This document shows positions 54,858 to 63,761 of a stretch of 64,000 bases of DNA, piece by piece (positions within the stretch are counted from its first letter, which is position 1; each line of letters starts with the position of its first letter). Under the pieces are notes generated by a model, which worked only from the letters and a program-made list of their open reading frames with translations, was not told the DNA's origin and ran no database searches. Both the position numbers and the translations under genes were made by a program. Source of the stretch: Celerinatantimonas yamalensis (GTDB lineage: Bacteria; Pseudomonadota; Gammaproteobacteria; Enterobacterales; Celerinatantimonadaceae); the NCBI RefSeq assembly GCF_046054155.1, contig NZ_JBEQCT010000001.1, positions 558,001 through 622,000 on the forward strand, given 5' to 3'.

Positions 54858-56231
54858 TTACATGGTTAATTCTGAGATAGAAGCGCGATGTCGAACTCTC
54901 ATAATGATATAAAATATAGATAGGAGAACGATCCAAACTGGCAATAAATAAACGCTAATGCGAGCACCCGGAGTTAAATACATAATCACTAAAATGCCAA
55001 CCATAAATAACAAGCAGATTATATTGCTGATGGGTGAAAAGAGACTAGGAAAAAAACTCTTATTACCATTAGCTAATTGAAACTTACGGAATTTTAAATG
55101 GGTTAAACTAATCATTCCCCAGTTAATCACAAGAGCTGAAACAACTAATGACATTAGTAGACCAAACGCTTTACCTGGCATGATATAATTAAGGATGACG
55201 CATAAGCCTGTCGCAATAGCTGAAAAAGTTAGGCCGAAAGTCGGTATACCTTTTTTATTCACTGTCATTAATAACTGAGGCGCATTTCCTTGTTTAGCCA
55301 AACCAAATAACATACGACTATTACAGTAAACGCAACTATTATAAACTGATAGAGCTGCTGTTAATACGATCACATTTAAAACATTAGCGACAATGTTACT
55401 ATTGAGAGCATGGAAAATAAGAACAAATGGACTACCACCTTCGACCACTTTATCCCAAGGATAGAGGGCTAGCAAAATTCCAAGCGCACCAATATAAAAG
55501 ATTAAAATACGGTAAATCACCTGATTGGTTGCAGTTGGTATTGATTTTCTTGGCTGATCAGATTCAGCAGCAGTAATACCCACTAACTCTAGGCCACCGA
55601 AAGAAAACATGATGATCGCCATCGACATCACTAACCCGTGGATCCCATTAGCAAAAAATCCTCCATGAGACCAAAGATTATTAATATTTGCCTGAGGACC
55701 GGCTGTGCCAGAGATGAGCAAATATGCGCCAAAACCAATCATCCCCACAATGGCCACGACCTTAATAATCGCAAACCAGAATTCCAATTCACCAAATAGC
55801 TTAACATGAAGCATATTAATAATATTAATTACAATAAAGAAAACTAACGCAGACATCCAGGTTGGAATGCTTGGCCACCAATACTGCACATAGATCCCGA
55901 CAGCAGTTAATTCGGCCATAGAGACTAAAACATATAGAACCCAATAGTTCCACCCAGATATAAACCCGGCCAAGTTTCCCCAATACTTATGAGCGAAATG
56001 ACTAAATGAACCAGCAACCGGCTCCTCTACAACCATCTCCCCTAATTGACGCATAATTAAAAAGGCAATAAATCCCGCAATGGCATATCCTAATAAAACT
56101 GATGGCCCAGCCATTTTAATGGTTTGAGCAATACCGAGAAATAAGCCTGTCCCGATTGCGCCACCCAATGCGATTAATTGAATGTGGCGATTTTTCAAGC
56201 CACGATGAAGTTGTTGTGTTTGCGTGTCCAC
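54858..56231 (-). CDS. aroP: Aromatic amino acid permease AroP-type
   Basis: A 457-residue APC-superfamily proton symporter with 12 membrane helices. The N-terminus LKNRHIQLIALGGAIGTGLFLG, MRQLGEMVVEEPVAGSFSHFA and AALSVYNSCVYCNSRMLFGLAKQGNAP are closer to AroP than to PheP, which reads SNSRMLFGL there. GTG start with AAGGGA. Imports Phe, Tyr and Trp. A PheP-type specificity cannot be excluded. Confidence 0.88.
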   Translation of the reverse strand: MDTQTQQLHRGLKNRHIQLIALGGAIGTGLFLGIAQTIKMAGPSVLLGYAIAGFIAFLIMRQLGEMVVEEPVAGSFSHFAHKYWGNLAGFISGWNYWVLYVLVSMAELTAVGIYVQYWWPSIPTWMSALVFFIVINIINMLHVKLFGELEFWFAIIKVVAIVGMIGFGAYLLISGTAGPQANINNLWSHGGFFANGIHGLVMSMAIIMFSFGGLELVGITAAESDQPRKSIPTATNQVIYRILIFYIGALGILLALYPWDKVVEGGSPFVLIFHALNSNIVANVLNVIVLTAALSVYNSCVYCNSRMLFGLAKQGNAPQLLMTVNKKGIPTFGLTFSAIATGLCVILNYIMPGKAFGLLMSLVVSALVINWGMISLTHLKFRKFQLANGNKSFFPSLFSPISNIICLLFMVGILVIMYLTPGARISVYLLPVWIVLLSIFYIIMRVRHRASISELTM

Positions 56232-56277
56232 TTTTTTCCCTTATGTGGTTTATATATTAACTATATTCAACATCAGC

Positions 56278-56303
56278 AGGGTGAAATGAATCCTTTTCAC
56301 CCT
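56278..56303 (-). other. Hairpin downstream of rnb
   Basis: AGGGTGAAA and TTTCACCCT pair around an eight-base loop, 18 bases past the rnb stop. No T-run follows on the minus strand, so it may block 3' exonucleases rather than end transcription; aroP could be read from rnb. Confidence 0.5.
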
Positions 56304-56320
56304 ACTTAATAATGGTTTGT

Positions 56321-58264
56321 TTAAACTAACTCAGCAATTAAACTCGAACCATTAGTTTTTACTTCAATCACTTTGATCGTGACCTCATCACCTAACTGAT
56401 ATTTACATTCGCCGTTAATGAATACTTTACCATTATCAGCATCACAGTTTAGTTGATCCTTAACCGCGTGAATCTTCGTTGCTGGAACAAAAACCATCGC
56501 CCCAGTTGCATGAACTCGAACTTTGATACCACCTCGCGTAACATCAAACAGTTGGCCGACTTGCGACCCAATTGTTGATAAATGAGTTTGATAATACTCA
56601 CTATAGAGGTAATCACTCATATTCCGTTCAGCAAACTTATGGGCACGGCGACACTCGCCCAAATGAACAGCTAATTCGTCAGTCAAAGGAGCTTCTGCAG
56701 ATTTATTTAGTAACATCGCTTTGAGTAAACGATGGTTTAATAAATCACCATACTTACGAATTGGGGATGTCCATGTACCATAGCACGATTCACCTAATCC
56801 AAAGTGGGGCTGAGGAACGGACGAAAACTCACTAAAGCTATAGAATTTACGCAATCGTAAATCGAGATAGGTCATTGAGTCATCATCCAGTACTCGACGC
56901 AGTTGGCAGAAACCTTCAAACGACTGCAGTTGTTCAACATTCATCTCAATGCCAGCATCTTTAACAATAGTTTCAACTTGTGCGATTTTATTCGTATCAA
57001 ATCCCGCATGAGTATTAAAGACGGCAAAGCCAAAGTGATTTTTCAATGTCAATGCCGCACTAATGTTAGCTGCAATCATTGCCTCTTCAACCATACGGTT
57101 AGCTATCCGTCGTGGTTCGCAATGAATAGCTACAACACTGCCATCTAAATTAATTTCAAACCGATAATCAGGTCGGTCGGCAAATACAATCGCATTTTCT
57201 TTACGCCAACCAATTCGCTGCTCCGTTAACTCTTTAAGTGCTTTGAGTTGATCACTTAATGTCTGGGTAGCAGGCTCCCAAGTTACTGCATTTTCTTGCT
57301 CAAACCACTCTGACACATCATCATAATTTAAGCGATGTTTGCTCTCAATCCACGCGGCAAAAAATTCACAGCTATCTGCTAATTGGCCTTGTTGATCAAT
57401 ACTAATGCGAGCACACAAAACAGGACGTTTTTCTAGAGGATGCAACGAACATAACTCATCAGCTAAGCGTGCGGGTAACATGGGTACTGTATGTGCGGGT
57501 AGGTACAACGTAAAACCGCGTTGACGAGCAGTCTGTTCAAGCAGGTTATCAGGAGAAACATAAGCACTGGGATCGGCAATAGCGACCAATAATTGCCAAC
57601 CATTAGATGTCTTTTCAATACTTAGCGCATCATCCATATCACGCGTGGAAGCCGAATCAATCGTGAAGAATTCAACATCAGTGAGATCTTGACGTTCTAA
57701 TTGCTCTTCGGCAAGTTGGTAAGTCTCTAAATCATCTGGTGCATCCCAGGCTAAGTGGTGACGAGCGGTCGTCGCTTTCCAGCGCGCAAACTGGTCATCT
57801 GATTTAGCAATTAACTGGGTGATTTCACAATAAAAACCACGATCAGTAAGTGGATGACGTAGCATTTTAGCCACAACCCAGTCGCTTTCAGCAAGATCTT
57901 GTGTCACTTCCTTATTGACGCGCGCATTGATCGGAAAATTAATCAGTGGGTGATCGGCAATCACAGCAGGGCGTCCATCTCGGCCTAGGTGAACCTGACC
58001 AATAAATTCATCCGTGCCAGCTTCAATGAGTTTCTCTGGTTCAAAACTCTGCTTGCCATCATCGCTTTCTCGAACCACCCCGGAAACTTTATCGCCATGC
58101 ATAATCCGCTTCATCTGAGCCGGTGCAATGAAGTAGCTTTTATTCCCTTCGCACTGTAAAAATCCAAACCCACGTTCAGTCGCTTTAACTTGACCTTCAG
58201 CTGTTGGTAAACTGTCTTTGATTTGCTGCTTCAATTGCTGCAAAAGCGGGTTATCTCTAAACAT
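56321..58264 (-). CDS. rnb: Exoribonuclease II
   Basis: A 647-residue RNase II (E. coli 644). Cold-shock RNA-binding domains in the N-terminus (ERGFGFLQCEGNKSYFI). The RNB catalytic domain has the acidic cluster FFTIDSASTRDMDDALSIE and ANRMVEEAMIAANISAA; TSPIRKYGDLLNHRLL and a C-terminal S1 domain (FDVTRGGIKVRVHATGAMVFVP) complete it. Degrades single-stranded RNA 3' to 5'. Confidence 0.96.
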   Translation of the reverse strand: MFRDNPLLQQLKQQIKDSLPTAEGQVKATERGFGFLQCEGNKSYFIAPAQMKRIMHGDKVSGVVRESDDGKQSFEPEKLIEAGTDEFIGQVHLGRDGRPAVIADHPLINFPINARVNKEVTQDLAESDWVVAKMLRHPLTDRGFYCEITQLIAKSDDQFARWKATTARHHLAWDAPDDLETYQLAEEQLERQDLTDVEFFTIDSASTRDMDDALSIEKTSNGWQLLVAIADPSAYVSPDNLLEQTARQRGFTLYLPAHTVPMLPARLADELCSLHPLEKRPVLCARISIDQQGQLADSCEFFAAWIESKHRLNYDDVSEWFEQENAVTWEPATQTLSDQLKALKELTEQRIGWRKENAIVFADRPDYRFEINLDGSVVAIHCEPRRIANRMVEEAMIAANISAALTLKNHFGFAVFNTHAGFDTNKIAQVETIVKDAGIEMNVEQLQSFEGFCQLRRVLDDDSMTYLDLRLRKFYSFSEFSSVPQPHFGLGESCYGTWTSPIRKYGDLLNHRLLKAMLLNKSAEAPLTDELAVHLGECRRAHKFAERNMSDYLYSEYYQTHLSTIGSQVGQLFDVTRGGIKVRVHATGAMVFVPATKIHAVKDQLNCDADNGKVFINGECKYQLGDEVTIKVIEVKTNGSSLIAELV

Positions 58265-58618
58265 CTGAATCCATAAAACCCTTCATGAAAATGAACTTCA
58301 ACTATACACAATAGCGGCTTTGCTCGCTACCCACGCAAGAATGTTGATTGCATTAGATCGGCATATTTCTGTTAATCATCATTCTGTATTAGTCCCTGTT
58401 TACTTCATACGTCGATGGATTAAAACGCTATATTACTGGCCATAATGGTTGTGGATCATTTTATGTGGATAGGAACATATTTCTATAATTTAGTGCAGAT
58501 ATCCAGCAAATATACCACCAATTAGTGACATCATGCACAATTATTTTAATTAACTATCAATAAAATCAATAACTGATACTCCTCGTAACAATTTGTTACA
58601 AACACAAAAGGATCAGTT
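58265..58618 (+). other. Intergenic region between divergent rnb and the GPH transporter
   Basis: 354 bases, no gene. Carries both promoters. The right part holds a perfect palindrome annotated separately and an AAAAGGA ribosome site. I found no convincing -35/-10 pair by eye. Confidence 0.45.
58585..58599 (+). promoter_or_regulatory. Palindromic candidate operator of the sugar transporter gene
   Basis: GTAACAATTTGTTAC is a 6-bp perfect inverted repeat with a 3-base centre, 20 bases before the ATG. Position and symmetry suit a repressor such as a LacI- or GntR-type arabinoside regulator; no regulator gene is nearby. Confidence 0.5.
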
Positions 58619-60016
58619 ATGGAGAAATTCAAGCTATCTGTTATTGAAAAGGTAGGGTTTGGTAGTGGCGATATGGCGGTTAATGTCGTCATATCGTCAA
58701 TGATGCTGATCATTACTTTTTTTTATACTGATATTTTTGGTTTAAGGGCACAAGATTTAGCAGCATTATTCATCGTAGTGCGACTCATTGATGCCGTCAC
58801 TGATCCGTTAATGGGGATAATCACTGACAAAGTAAATACACGTTGGGGGCGTTATAGACCTTATTTTTTAATATTAGCCGTGCCTTTTGGTATTGCTGTA
58901 TTCCTAACGTTTAGTACGCCCGATTGGGGATACAACGCGAAATTAGTCTACGCTTATGCCACATATATATTCGTTACGCTAATATTTACAGCCGTTACTA
59001 TCCCATACATTTCCCTCATTGGGGTACTGACCAATGATCCACAAGAGCGCTTATCAGCTAATGGTTATCGTTTGTTTTTAGCCAAAGTAGCCGCCTTTTT
59101 GGTAACGATTATTGTACCTCAACTCTCCGCGGTGTGGGGGCAAGGGAATATACAGCTAGGTTATAAATTATCAATGGGACTGATGGGTGCGATGGCAACA
59201 TTATTGTTCTTATTTTGCTTTTTTACCACAAAAGAACGCGTTGAATATCAACCTACAAGTATCTCCATTTGGCAACAAGCTAAAGTATTAGTAAAAAATG
59301 ATCAGTGGTTGTTATTGTGCTTTTCGTGCGTCACTGGAACTGTAGGTTATGTAGTACGAGGATCCGTTGCTGCCTATTACGCCAAATATTATTTAGGCGG
59401 CGGCCCCGTTATGATCTCCAACTTTTTGGCAACAGGTGTAACTGCCTCCATTTTGGCCATGGTGGTATCTACTTGGATCACGAAACGATTCTGTAAAATC
59501 AAACTCTTTCGGTATAGCCAGATTTTAGTCGCACTTATCAGCATTGTGATGTTCTTTAGTGTCGGGCAAAACGATGTAGTACTCGCTTTCATTTTATATT
59601 TTATTTTATCATTTGTAGTCGATTTACATGCGCCAGTATTTTGGTCAGCAATAGCCGAGGCAGTTGACTATGGTGCAGTCAAAAATGGCGATAGAGCATC
59701 CGGATTGTCATTCGGAGGGATATCTTTTTGTCAGAAGTTTGGGATGGGGATTGCCGGCGCTATTGTGGGCCTGCTATTGACTTACTTCAATTATATTCCT
59801 AATCAAGTGCAAAGTGAGTTCACTTTGACAGGGATTGCATTGATGTTATCGATTATTCCCGGATTTTTCCATTTGTTGATGGGCTTGGCTATGTTCAAAT
59901 ATAAAATAACGGACAGTTATTACAATAAAATGCTCGAGACTGATGCTTTAGCTGCCGCGCGAGTTAATAAAGACCTAGAGCCTTCTCATCATGATCATCC
60001 AGCTTATTACAAATAG
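58619..60016 (+). CDS. GPH-family sugar:cation symporter
   Basis: A 465-residue glycoside-pentoside-hexuronide family transporter with 12 membrane helices. The N-terminal KVGFGSGDMAVNVVISSMMLIITFFYTDIFGL and the loop VRLIDAVTDPLMGIITDKVNTRWGRYRPYF are family signatures. Relatives (XynT, YicJ, YagG) import xylosides or arabinosides with Na+ or H+. The adjacent GH43 enzyme, nine bases downstream, points to short arabino- or xylo-oligosaccharides. Confidence 0.9.
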   Translation: MEKFKLSVIEKVGFGSGDMAVNVVISSMMLIITFFYTDIFGLRAQDLAALFIVVRLIDAVTDPLMGIITDKVNTRWGRYRPYFLILAVPFGIAVFLTFSTPDWGYNAKLVYAYATYIFVTLIFTAVTIPYISLIGVLTNDPQERLSANGYRLFLAKVAAFLVTIIVPQLSAVWGQGNIQLGYKLSMGLMGAMATLLFLFCFFTTKERVEYQPTSISIWQQAKVLVKNDQWLLLCFSCVTGTVGYVVRGSVAAYYAKYYLGGGPVMISNFLATGVTASILAMVVSTWITKRFCKIKLFRYSQILVALISIVMFFSVGQNDVVLAFILYFILSFVVDLHAPVFWSAIAEAVDYGAVKNGDRASGLSFGGISFCQKFGMGIAGAIVGLLLTYFNYIPNQVQSEFTLTGIALMLSIIPGFFHLLMGLAMFKYKITDSYYNKMLETDALAAARVNKDLEPSHHDHPAYYK

Positions 60017-60025
60017 GAGACACTG

Positions 60026-60961
60026 ATGCATTACATAAACCCATTGATAAATCAACGTGCAGATCCACATCTGTCGTTAGGTGATGACGGCTACTATTAT
60101 TTTACAGCCTCTGTGCCCGAATACGATCGTATTGAACTTAGAAGAGCACGTCATATAACAGAGCTCTCCTGCGCAGAGACTGTCGATATATGGCATGCAC
60201 CCAGCAGCGGCCCTTATAGTTCACTAATTTGGGCACCGGAATTGCACAATTTATTTGATCAATGGGTGATCTATTTTGCGGCAGCGCCGAATCGAGAGAT
60301 TGTTGACGGATTATTCCAACATAGAATGTACGCATTGGGATGTCACGCTGAAAACCCATGCAACGGTGATTGGAAATTATTAGGGCAAGTAGATTCTGGA
60401 ATAGACTCTTTTTGCTTAGATGCAACCCATTTTAAGCACCATGGAAAGTCGTTCTATGTATGGGCACAAAAAGATCCATCTATCGCTGGTAATTCAAACC
60501 TCTATATCGCAACACTCAAGACACCAACTTGGCTAGATAGTCCAGCGGTTTGCCTTAGTGTTCCCGATAAATCATGGGAGCAACAAGGGTTTAAAGTGAA
60601 CGAAGGACCCGCAATATTGCTCCGCAATAATAAAGTTATGATAACGTATTCAGCAAGTGCAACTGATGAGAATTATTGCATCGGCTTACTATGGGCTGAT
60701 ACACGATCGGACTTACTCGATCCAAACAATTGGCATAAATTAGACGACCCCATACTAACGAGTTCAGTCGAGCGAGAAATTTATGGGCCAGGACATAATA
60801 GTTTTACATGCGATGAACAGGGTCACGATCTCATGGTTTATCATGCAAGAAGTTATACCGATATTAAAGGTGACCCGCTATGGGATCCGAATCGACATAC
60901 ACGTATCAAACACGTCAATTATGGCAATGATGGTCTGATTAAACCGGATTTACCAGAATAA
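60026..60961 (+). CDS. Glycoside hydrolase family 43 protein
   Basis: A 311-residue cytoplasmic enzyme (no signal) with a five-bladed propeller. The catalytic base Asp is in INQRADPHLSL, the acid Glu in VNEGPAIL; the pKa-modulating Asp is likely in FCLDATHFKHHGKSFYVWAQ. YYYFTASVPEYDRIELRRA and IWAPELH are typical of GH43 alpha-L-arabinofuranosidase subfamilies. Probably cleaves intracellular arabino-oligosaccharides imported by the neighbouring symporter; xylosidase activity is the alternative. Confidence 0.87.
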   Translation: MHYINPLINQRADPHLSLGDDGYYYFTASVPEYDRIELRRARHITELSCAETVDIWHAPSSGPYSSLIWAPELHNLFDQWVIYFAAAPNREIVDGLFQHRMYALGCHAENPCNGDWKLLGQVDSGIDSFCLDATHFKHHGKSFYVWAQKDPSIAGNSNLYIATLKTPTWLDSPAVCLSVPDKSWEQQGFKVNEGPAILLRNNKVMITYSASATDENYCIGLLWADTRSDLLDPNNWHKLDDPILTSSVEREIYGPGHNSFTCDEQGHDLMVYHARSYTDIKGDPLWDPNRHTRIKHVNYGNDGLIKPDLPE

Positions 60962-61012
60962 TCTTCATATTTAAAAGGGATAGATTTGAATAGCGGAGTA
61001 GGGAAGCCGAAT

Positions 61013-61089
61013 TGGTACGACCGAGTGGACTCGAACCACCGACCCCCACCATGTCAAGGTGGTGCTCTAACCAACTGAGCTACGATCGT
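61013..61089 (-). tRNA. tRNA-Val(GAC), distal copy
   Basis: 77 bases including encoded CCA. The anticodon loop CTTGACA gives GAC. The D arm (GCTCAGTTGGTTAGAGC) and T arm (GGTTCGAGTCC) are complete. The acceptor 5' strand ACGATCG differs from the other copies (ACGACCG) by one base, giving a T-G wobble pair. Confidence 0.96.
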
Positions 61090-61109
61090 ACTATAACAGA
61101 GAATATAAC

Positions 61110-61186
61110 TGGTACGACCGAGTGGACTCGAACCACCGACCCCCACCATGTCAAGGTGGTGCTCTAACCAACTGAGCTACGGTCGT
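61110..61186 (-). tRNA. tRNA-Val(GAC), middle copy
   Basis: Same structure with acceptor ACGACCG paired to CGGTCGT. 77 bases including encoded CCA. Twenty bases separate it from the distal copy. Confidence 0.96.
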
Positions 61187-61205
61187 ATACGACAAGTTAT
61201 ATATT

Positions 61206-61282
61206 TGGTACGACCGAGTGGACTCGAACCACCGACCCCCACCATGTCAAGGTGGTGCTCTAACCAACTGAGCTACGGTCGT
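61206..61282 (-). tRNA. tRNA-Val(GAC), promoter-proximal copy
   Basis: Identical to the middle copy over 77 bases. Nineteen bases separate them. Transcribed first from the promoter at 61304-61332. Confidence 0.96.
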
Positions 61283-61303
61283 ACTGCTTTGAAAGCGAGC
61301 CGT

Positions 61304-61332
61304 ATCTTATCGAGAGGACTGAAAAGGTGCAA
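61304..61332 (-). promoter_or_regulatory. Sigma-70 promoter of the tRNA-Val operon
   Basis: On the minus strand TTGCAC, 17 bases, TAAGAT, then a GC-rich discriminator (ACGGCTCGC) typical of stringently controlled stable-RNA promoters. An AT-rich stretch upstream could act as an UP element. Confidence 0.82.
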
Positions 61333-61365
61333 GGAATTTTTCTTGAATTTGAGTCAATTGCTGAA

Positions 61366-61385
61366 TGTGTAGCCATGTGTAGCCA
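61366..61385. repeat. Tandem 10-bp repeat, TGTGTAGCCA twice
   Basis: Two adjoining perfect copies of TGTGTAGCCA lie behind the tRNA promoter. Such repeats resemble integrase arm-binding sites found at tRNA-associated islands; no integrase gene is beside it here. Confidence 0.6.
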
Positions 61386-61517
61386 TTTAGGAACCCAAAT
61401 AGTAACTTATTCAAGCATCATCCTAAAATTTGGTACTCATTGAACATCGCTAGTCAAAAAGTTATCCTTAAAACAATCAAAAATAAAACATGCATTGAAC
61501 ACACGAACAGATAGGAT

Positions 61518-61546
61518 AAAAAGCCATCATAACTAATGGCTTTTTA
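61518..61546 (-). terminator. Terminator of cheV
   Basis: AAAAAGCCAT and ATGGCTTTTT arms, loop of about eight bases, T-rich on both sides, 36 bases past the cheV stop. It may also serve the opposite strand. Confidence 0.85.
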
Positions 61547-61581
61547 AGCAATAATGACATTGATGGAAATAGGTTAACGAC

Positions 61582-62502
61582 CTAATAACCAGCGACACCC
61601 GGTGTCACTGTTCCATTCTCGATATGTCTTGCGCCTCTTAACATTCCCTGAACCAGTTCATTGGCATCAAATTTTGTTAGTGCTTCGTTTGCGCCCACTT
61701 GATGAGCTCTATCAACACTGATTTCACTCGAAAGTGAGGTGTGTAAAATAATATAAGAGTTAGCAATTTTTGGATTACTGCGAACTTCAAAGGTTAACTC
61801 ATAACCATCCAAACCAGGCATCTCTATATCGCTAACTAAAATATCAAAGCGTTCATCAGAATCACTTGAACCGATCATCACCTCCAAGGCATGGCTACCA
61901 TCAGAGCAGACTTCAAAGGGAATATTTGCGTAATCTAAGGCTTCTGAGAGTTGTCGGCGGGCAACGGATGAGTCATCAACTACAAGAATGCGATGTTCAC
62001 GCAGTTTTGCACGATCAGCTGCATCAATATTTGCATGTAAGTGGTCCTCAGAAGTGGGGAATACATGCGAAAGAAGCATCTCTATATCAATAAGTTGTAC
62101 CATTTTCTTGTCGTAATCAGTGACACCCAGCACATAAGCAGAACGACCCACGGCAGCAGGGGCTGCATGAATATTGCGCCAGTTACATTCAATAATTCGG
62201 TCAATTTTACGAACCAAAAAACCAACCAGCTGTCGCTGACAATCTGTCACGATAATAAAACAGCTTTTTATTTCTTCTTTTTGGATCGCTCGGTAACCCA
62301 CCGCTGCAGCCATATCAATAATAGGGATTGTTTTACCGCGAAAAGGTGTGGAACCAACAACAGCACGATGAGAATGAGGAAGAATAGTCAAATGTTGATA
62401 GGGAATAATTTCTCGAACTTTCAATGTCCCCAACGCGAATGTTTGCTTCTCAGTTAACTTAAAAAGCAGTAGTCCTTGAGACTGTTGGCTGCTTTGCTTC
62501 AT
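61582..62502 (-). CDS. cheV: Chemotaxis coupling protein CheV
   Basis: A 306-residue fusion of a CheW domain (about 10-155; FALGTLKVREII, GSTPFRGKTIPIIDMAAAVGY) with a receiver domain (about 170-300). Receiver residues: Asp-Asp in ILVVDDSSVARRQL, phospho-acceptor Asp in ILVSDIEMPGLDGYEL, Thr/Ser in LHTSLS, Lys in LTKFDANEL. Couples methyl-accepting receptors to CheA, with phosphorylation-dependent adaptation. ATG 62502 with AAAGGAA is chosen. No other chemotaxis gene is in the window. Confidence 0.95.
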   Translation of the reverse strand: MKQSSQQSQGLLLFKLTEKQTFALGTLKVREIIPYQHLTILPHSHRAVVGSTPFRGKTIPIIDMAAAVGYRAIQKEEIKSCFIIVTDCQRQLVGFLVRKIDRIIECNWRNIHAAPAAVGRSAYVLGVTDYDKKMVQLIDIEMLLSHVFPTSEDHLHANIDAADRAKLREHRILVVDDSSVARRQLSEALDYANIPFEVCSDGSHALEVMIGSSDSDERFDILVSDIEMPGLDGYELTFEVRSNPKIANSYIILHTSLSSEISVDRAHQVGANEALTKFDANELVQGMLRGARHIENGTVTPGVAGY

Positions 62503-63171
62503 ATAAATTCCTTTCAATACTCAAATAGCCAGTCCAGCCAGCTACGCCGTATTTACGACAGTCATGCCCACTATTATACCAAAACTTTTAGTTCGACCAA
62601 CCTCCATTGGCTATCTTTCGAGTATAGTAGTTACTCGGGACTTTTAACAATCAGTTTTTGCCGAAGAATAAATTCAACTGATTAATTTTAAAAGAATTTT
62701 AAAAAAAACTATGACTACCGATTCGTGATCAATACAAATATTCTATTCAATTATTGTCATCCCTAATAAATTTCTACCCAGAATAATCATTAATTTATGA
62801 TAAATATCAATTAGTTATATTTTATTCTGTGTGCTTTTAAATGTTCATCACTCCGCAGCAGTTTCTGGTAGGGAACATTTCAACGAAATGTTACATCTCC
62901 AGCTAGATGCCGAAACGGCGATCCTCGTTCTTTGAAGATGTCGTGTAGAATAGTTTGTTATGCTCGAGTTGCTGGGATTCAACAGCCCTACATATAATAC
63001 CTAGGAAAGTCTGTGCCAAATCGGCTATAAATGTGCCAAGGAAGTGGTGATCGGGGAGTGATTCCAAGCCGGTTCTGTTTTACCCAGTGTTGATAATAAA
63101 AGGGAAATTGGCCATACCAGTCTTCTAGATGTCAATTGTAGAAAAATCCATCAACAGACGCCTGGGTGGTG

Positions 63172-63551
63172 CTCCATTTGCAAACATATATCGATCTCGA
63201 TGAGTCGGCTTCAATGGTTGAGAGTGGAGGACTTGATCTAGTGATAGGGATCGTCTCTACACCATCTGAGAAAAGAATACTGTCACGGCCATTATATAGT
63301 GATTATTTATTACTATAGTCCAGCGTGACAGTAATATAGCCAGAAAAGGTATGACGTTAGAGACGTATCTAAATATGAGTCATATATTAGTGTCGCTGGA
63401 AGGTAATTACTATGGGCTGGTTGATGATCGCCTTATGAATATGGGGTTGGGAAGAAAGTTTCGTCTGACTCTGCTCAAAATGTTTGCCGTTTCCGAAATG
63501 GTTCAACAATCCAATTATGTCGAAACAGTTCTGAAACAGGTAATTCAATAA
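63172..63551 (+). pseudogene. LysR-family regulator, C-terminal remnant
   Basis: Reads LHLQTYIDLDESASMVESGG and then LDLVIGIVSTPSEKRILSRP, LYSDYLLL and a stop. This matches the start of LysR effector-binding domains (MVESGELDLAIG...RRPLFxD). After a frameshift the adjoining frame continues RDSNIARKGMTLETYLNMSH, ILVSLEGNYYGLVDDRLMNM, GLGRKFRLTL, which is the following LysR segment (LTLExYLALPHVLVSxxG..GxVDxxLxxLGLxR). The N-terminal helix-turn-helix is gone or unreadable. The order and spacing make chance unlikely. Confidence 0.7.
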
Positions 63552-63680
63552 CAGAAATGCACAAAAATGGCTAAGAAAACTGATTTATGCACAAGTCAAT
63601 AAAACAATTTAAATCTACGCTTTACTGCTTGTGGCAACAGATTAACTTCCTATATACAAACAGCAAACCAGTACTGGCAA

Positions 63681-63761
63681 AAAAGTTATAACTACAATTT
63701 TAAAATTGAGGCTGTTAAACAAATGACTGAGCGTAGTTTTAAAGTCAATCACATGAGTTAA
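63681..63761 (+). pseudogene. IS3-family OrfA remnant
   Basis: The frame reads KSYNYNFKIEAVKQMTERSF and KVNHMS before a stop. It matches the N-terminal helix-turn-helix of IS3-type OrfA proteins (YSxEFKxEAVKQVTERGYSV). The rest of the element is absent or unrecognisable. Confidence 0.65.

Noticed and set aside
61013..61282. Three evenly spaced near-identical repeats resembling a small CRISPR array
   Set aside because: Each repeat unit folds as a complete tRNA-Val with encoded CCA; the spacers are only 19-20 bases and similar to one another.
62041..62457. 138-residue plus-strand frame
   Set aside because: It lies entirely antisense to cheV, is Asn/Cys/Ser-rich in the manner of shadow frames and has no ribosome site.
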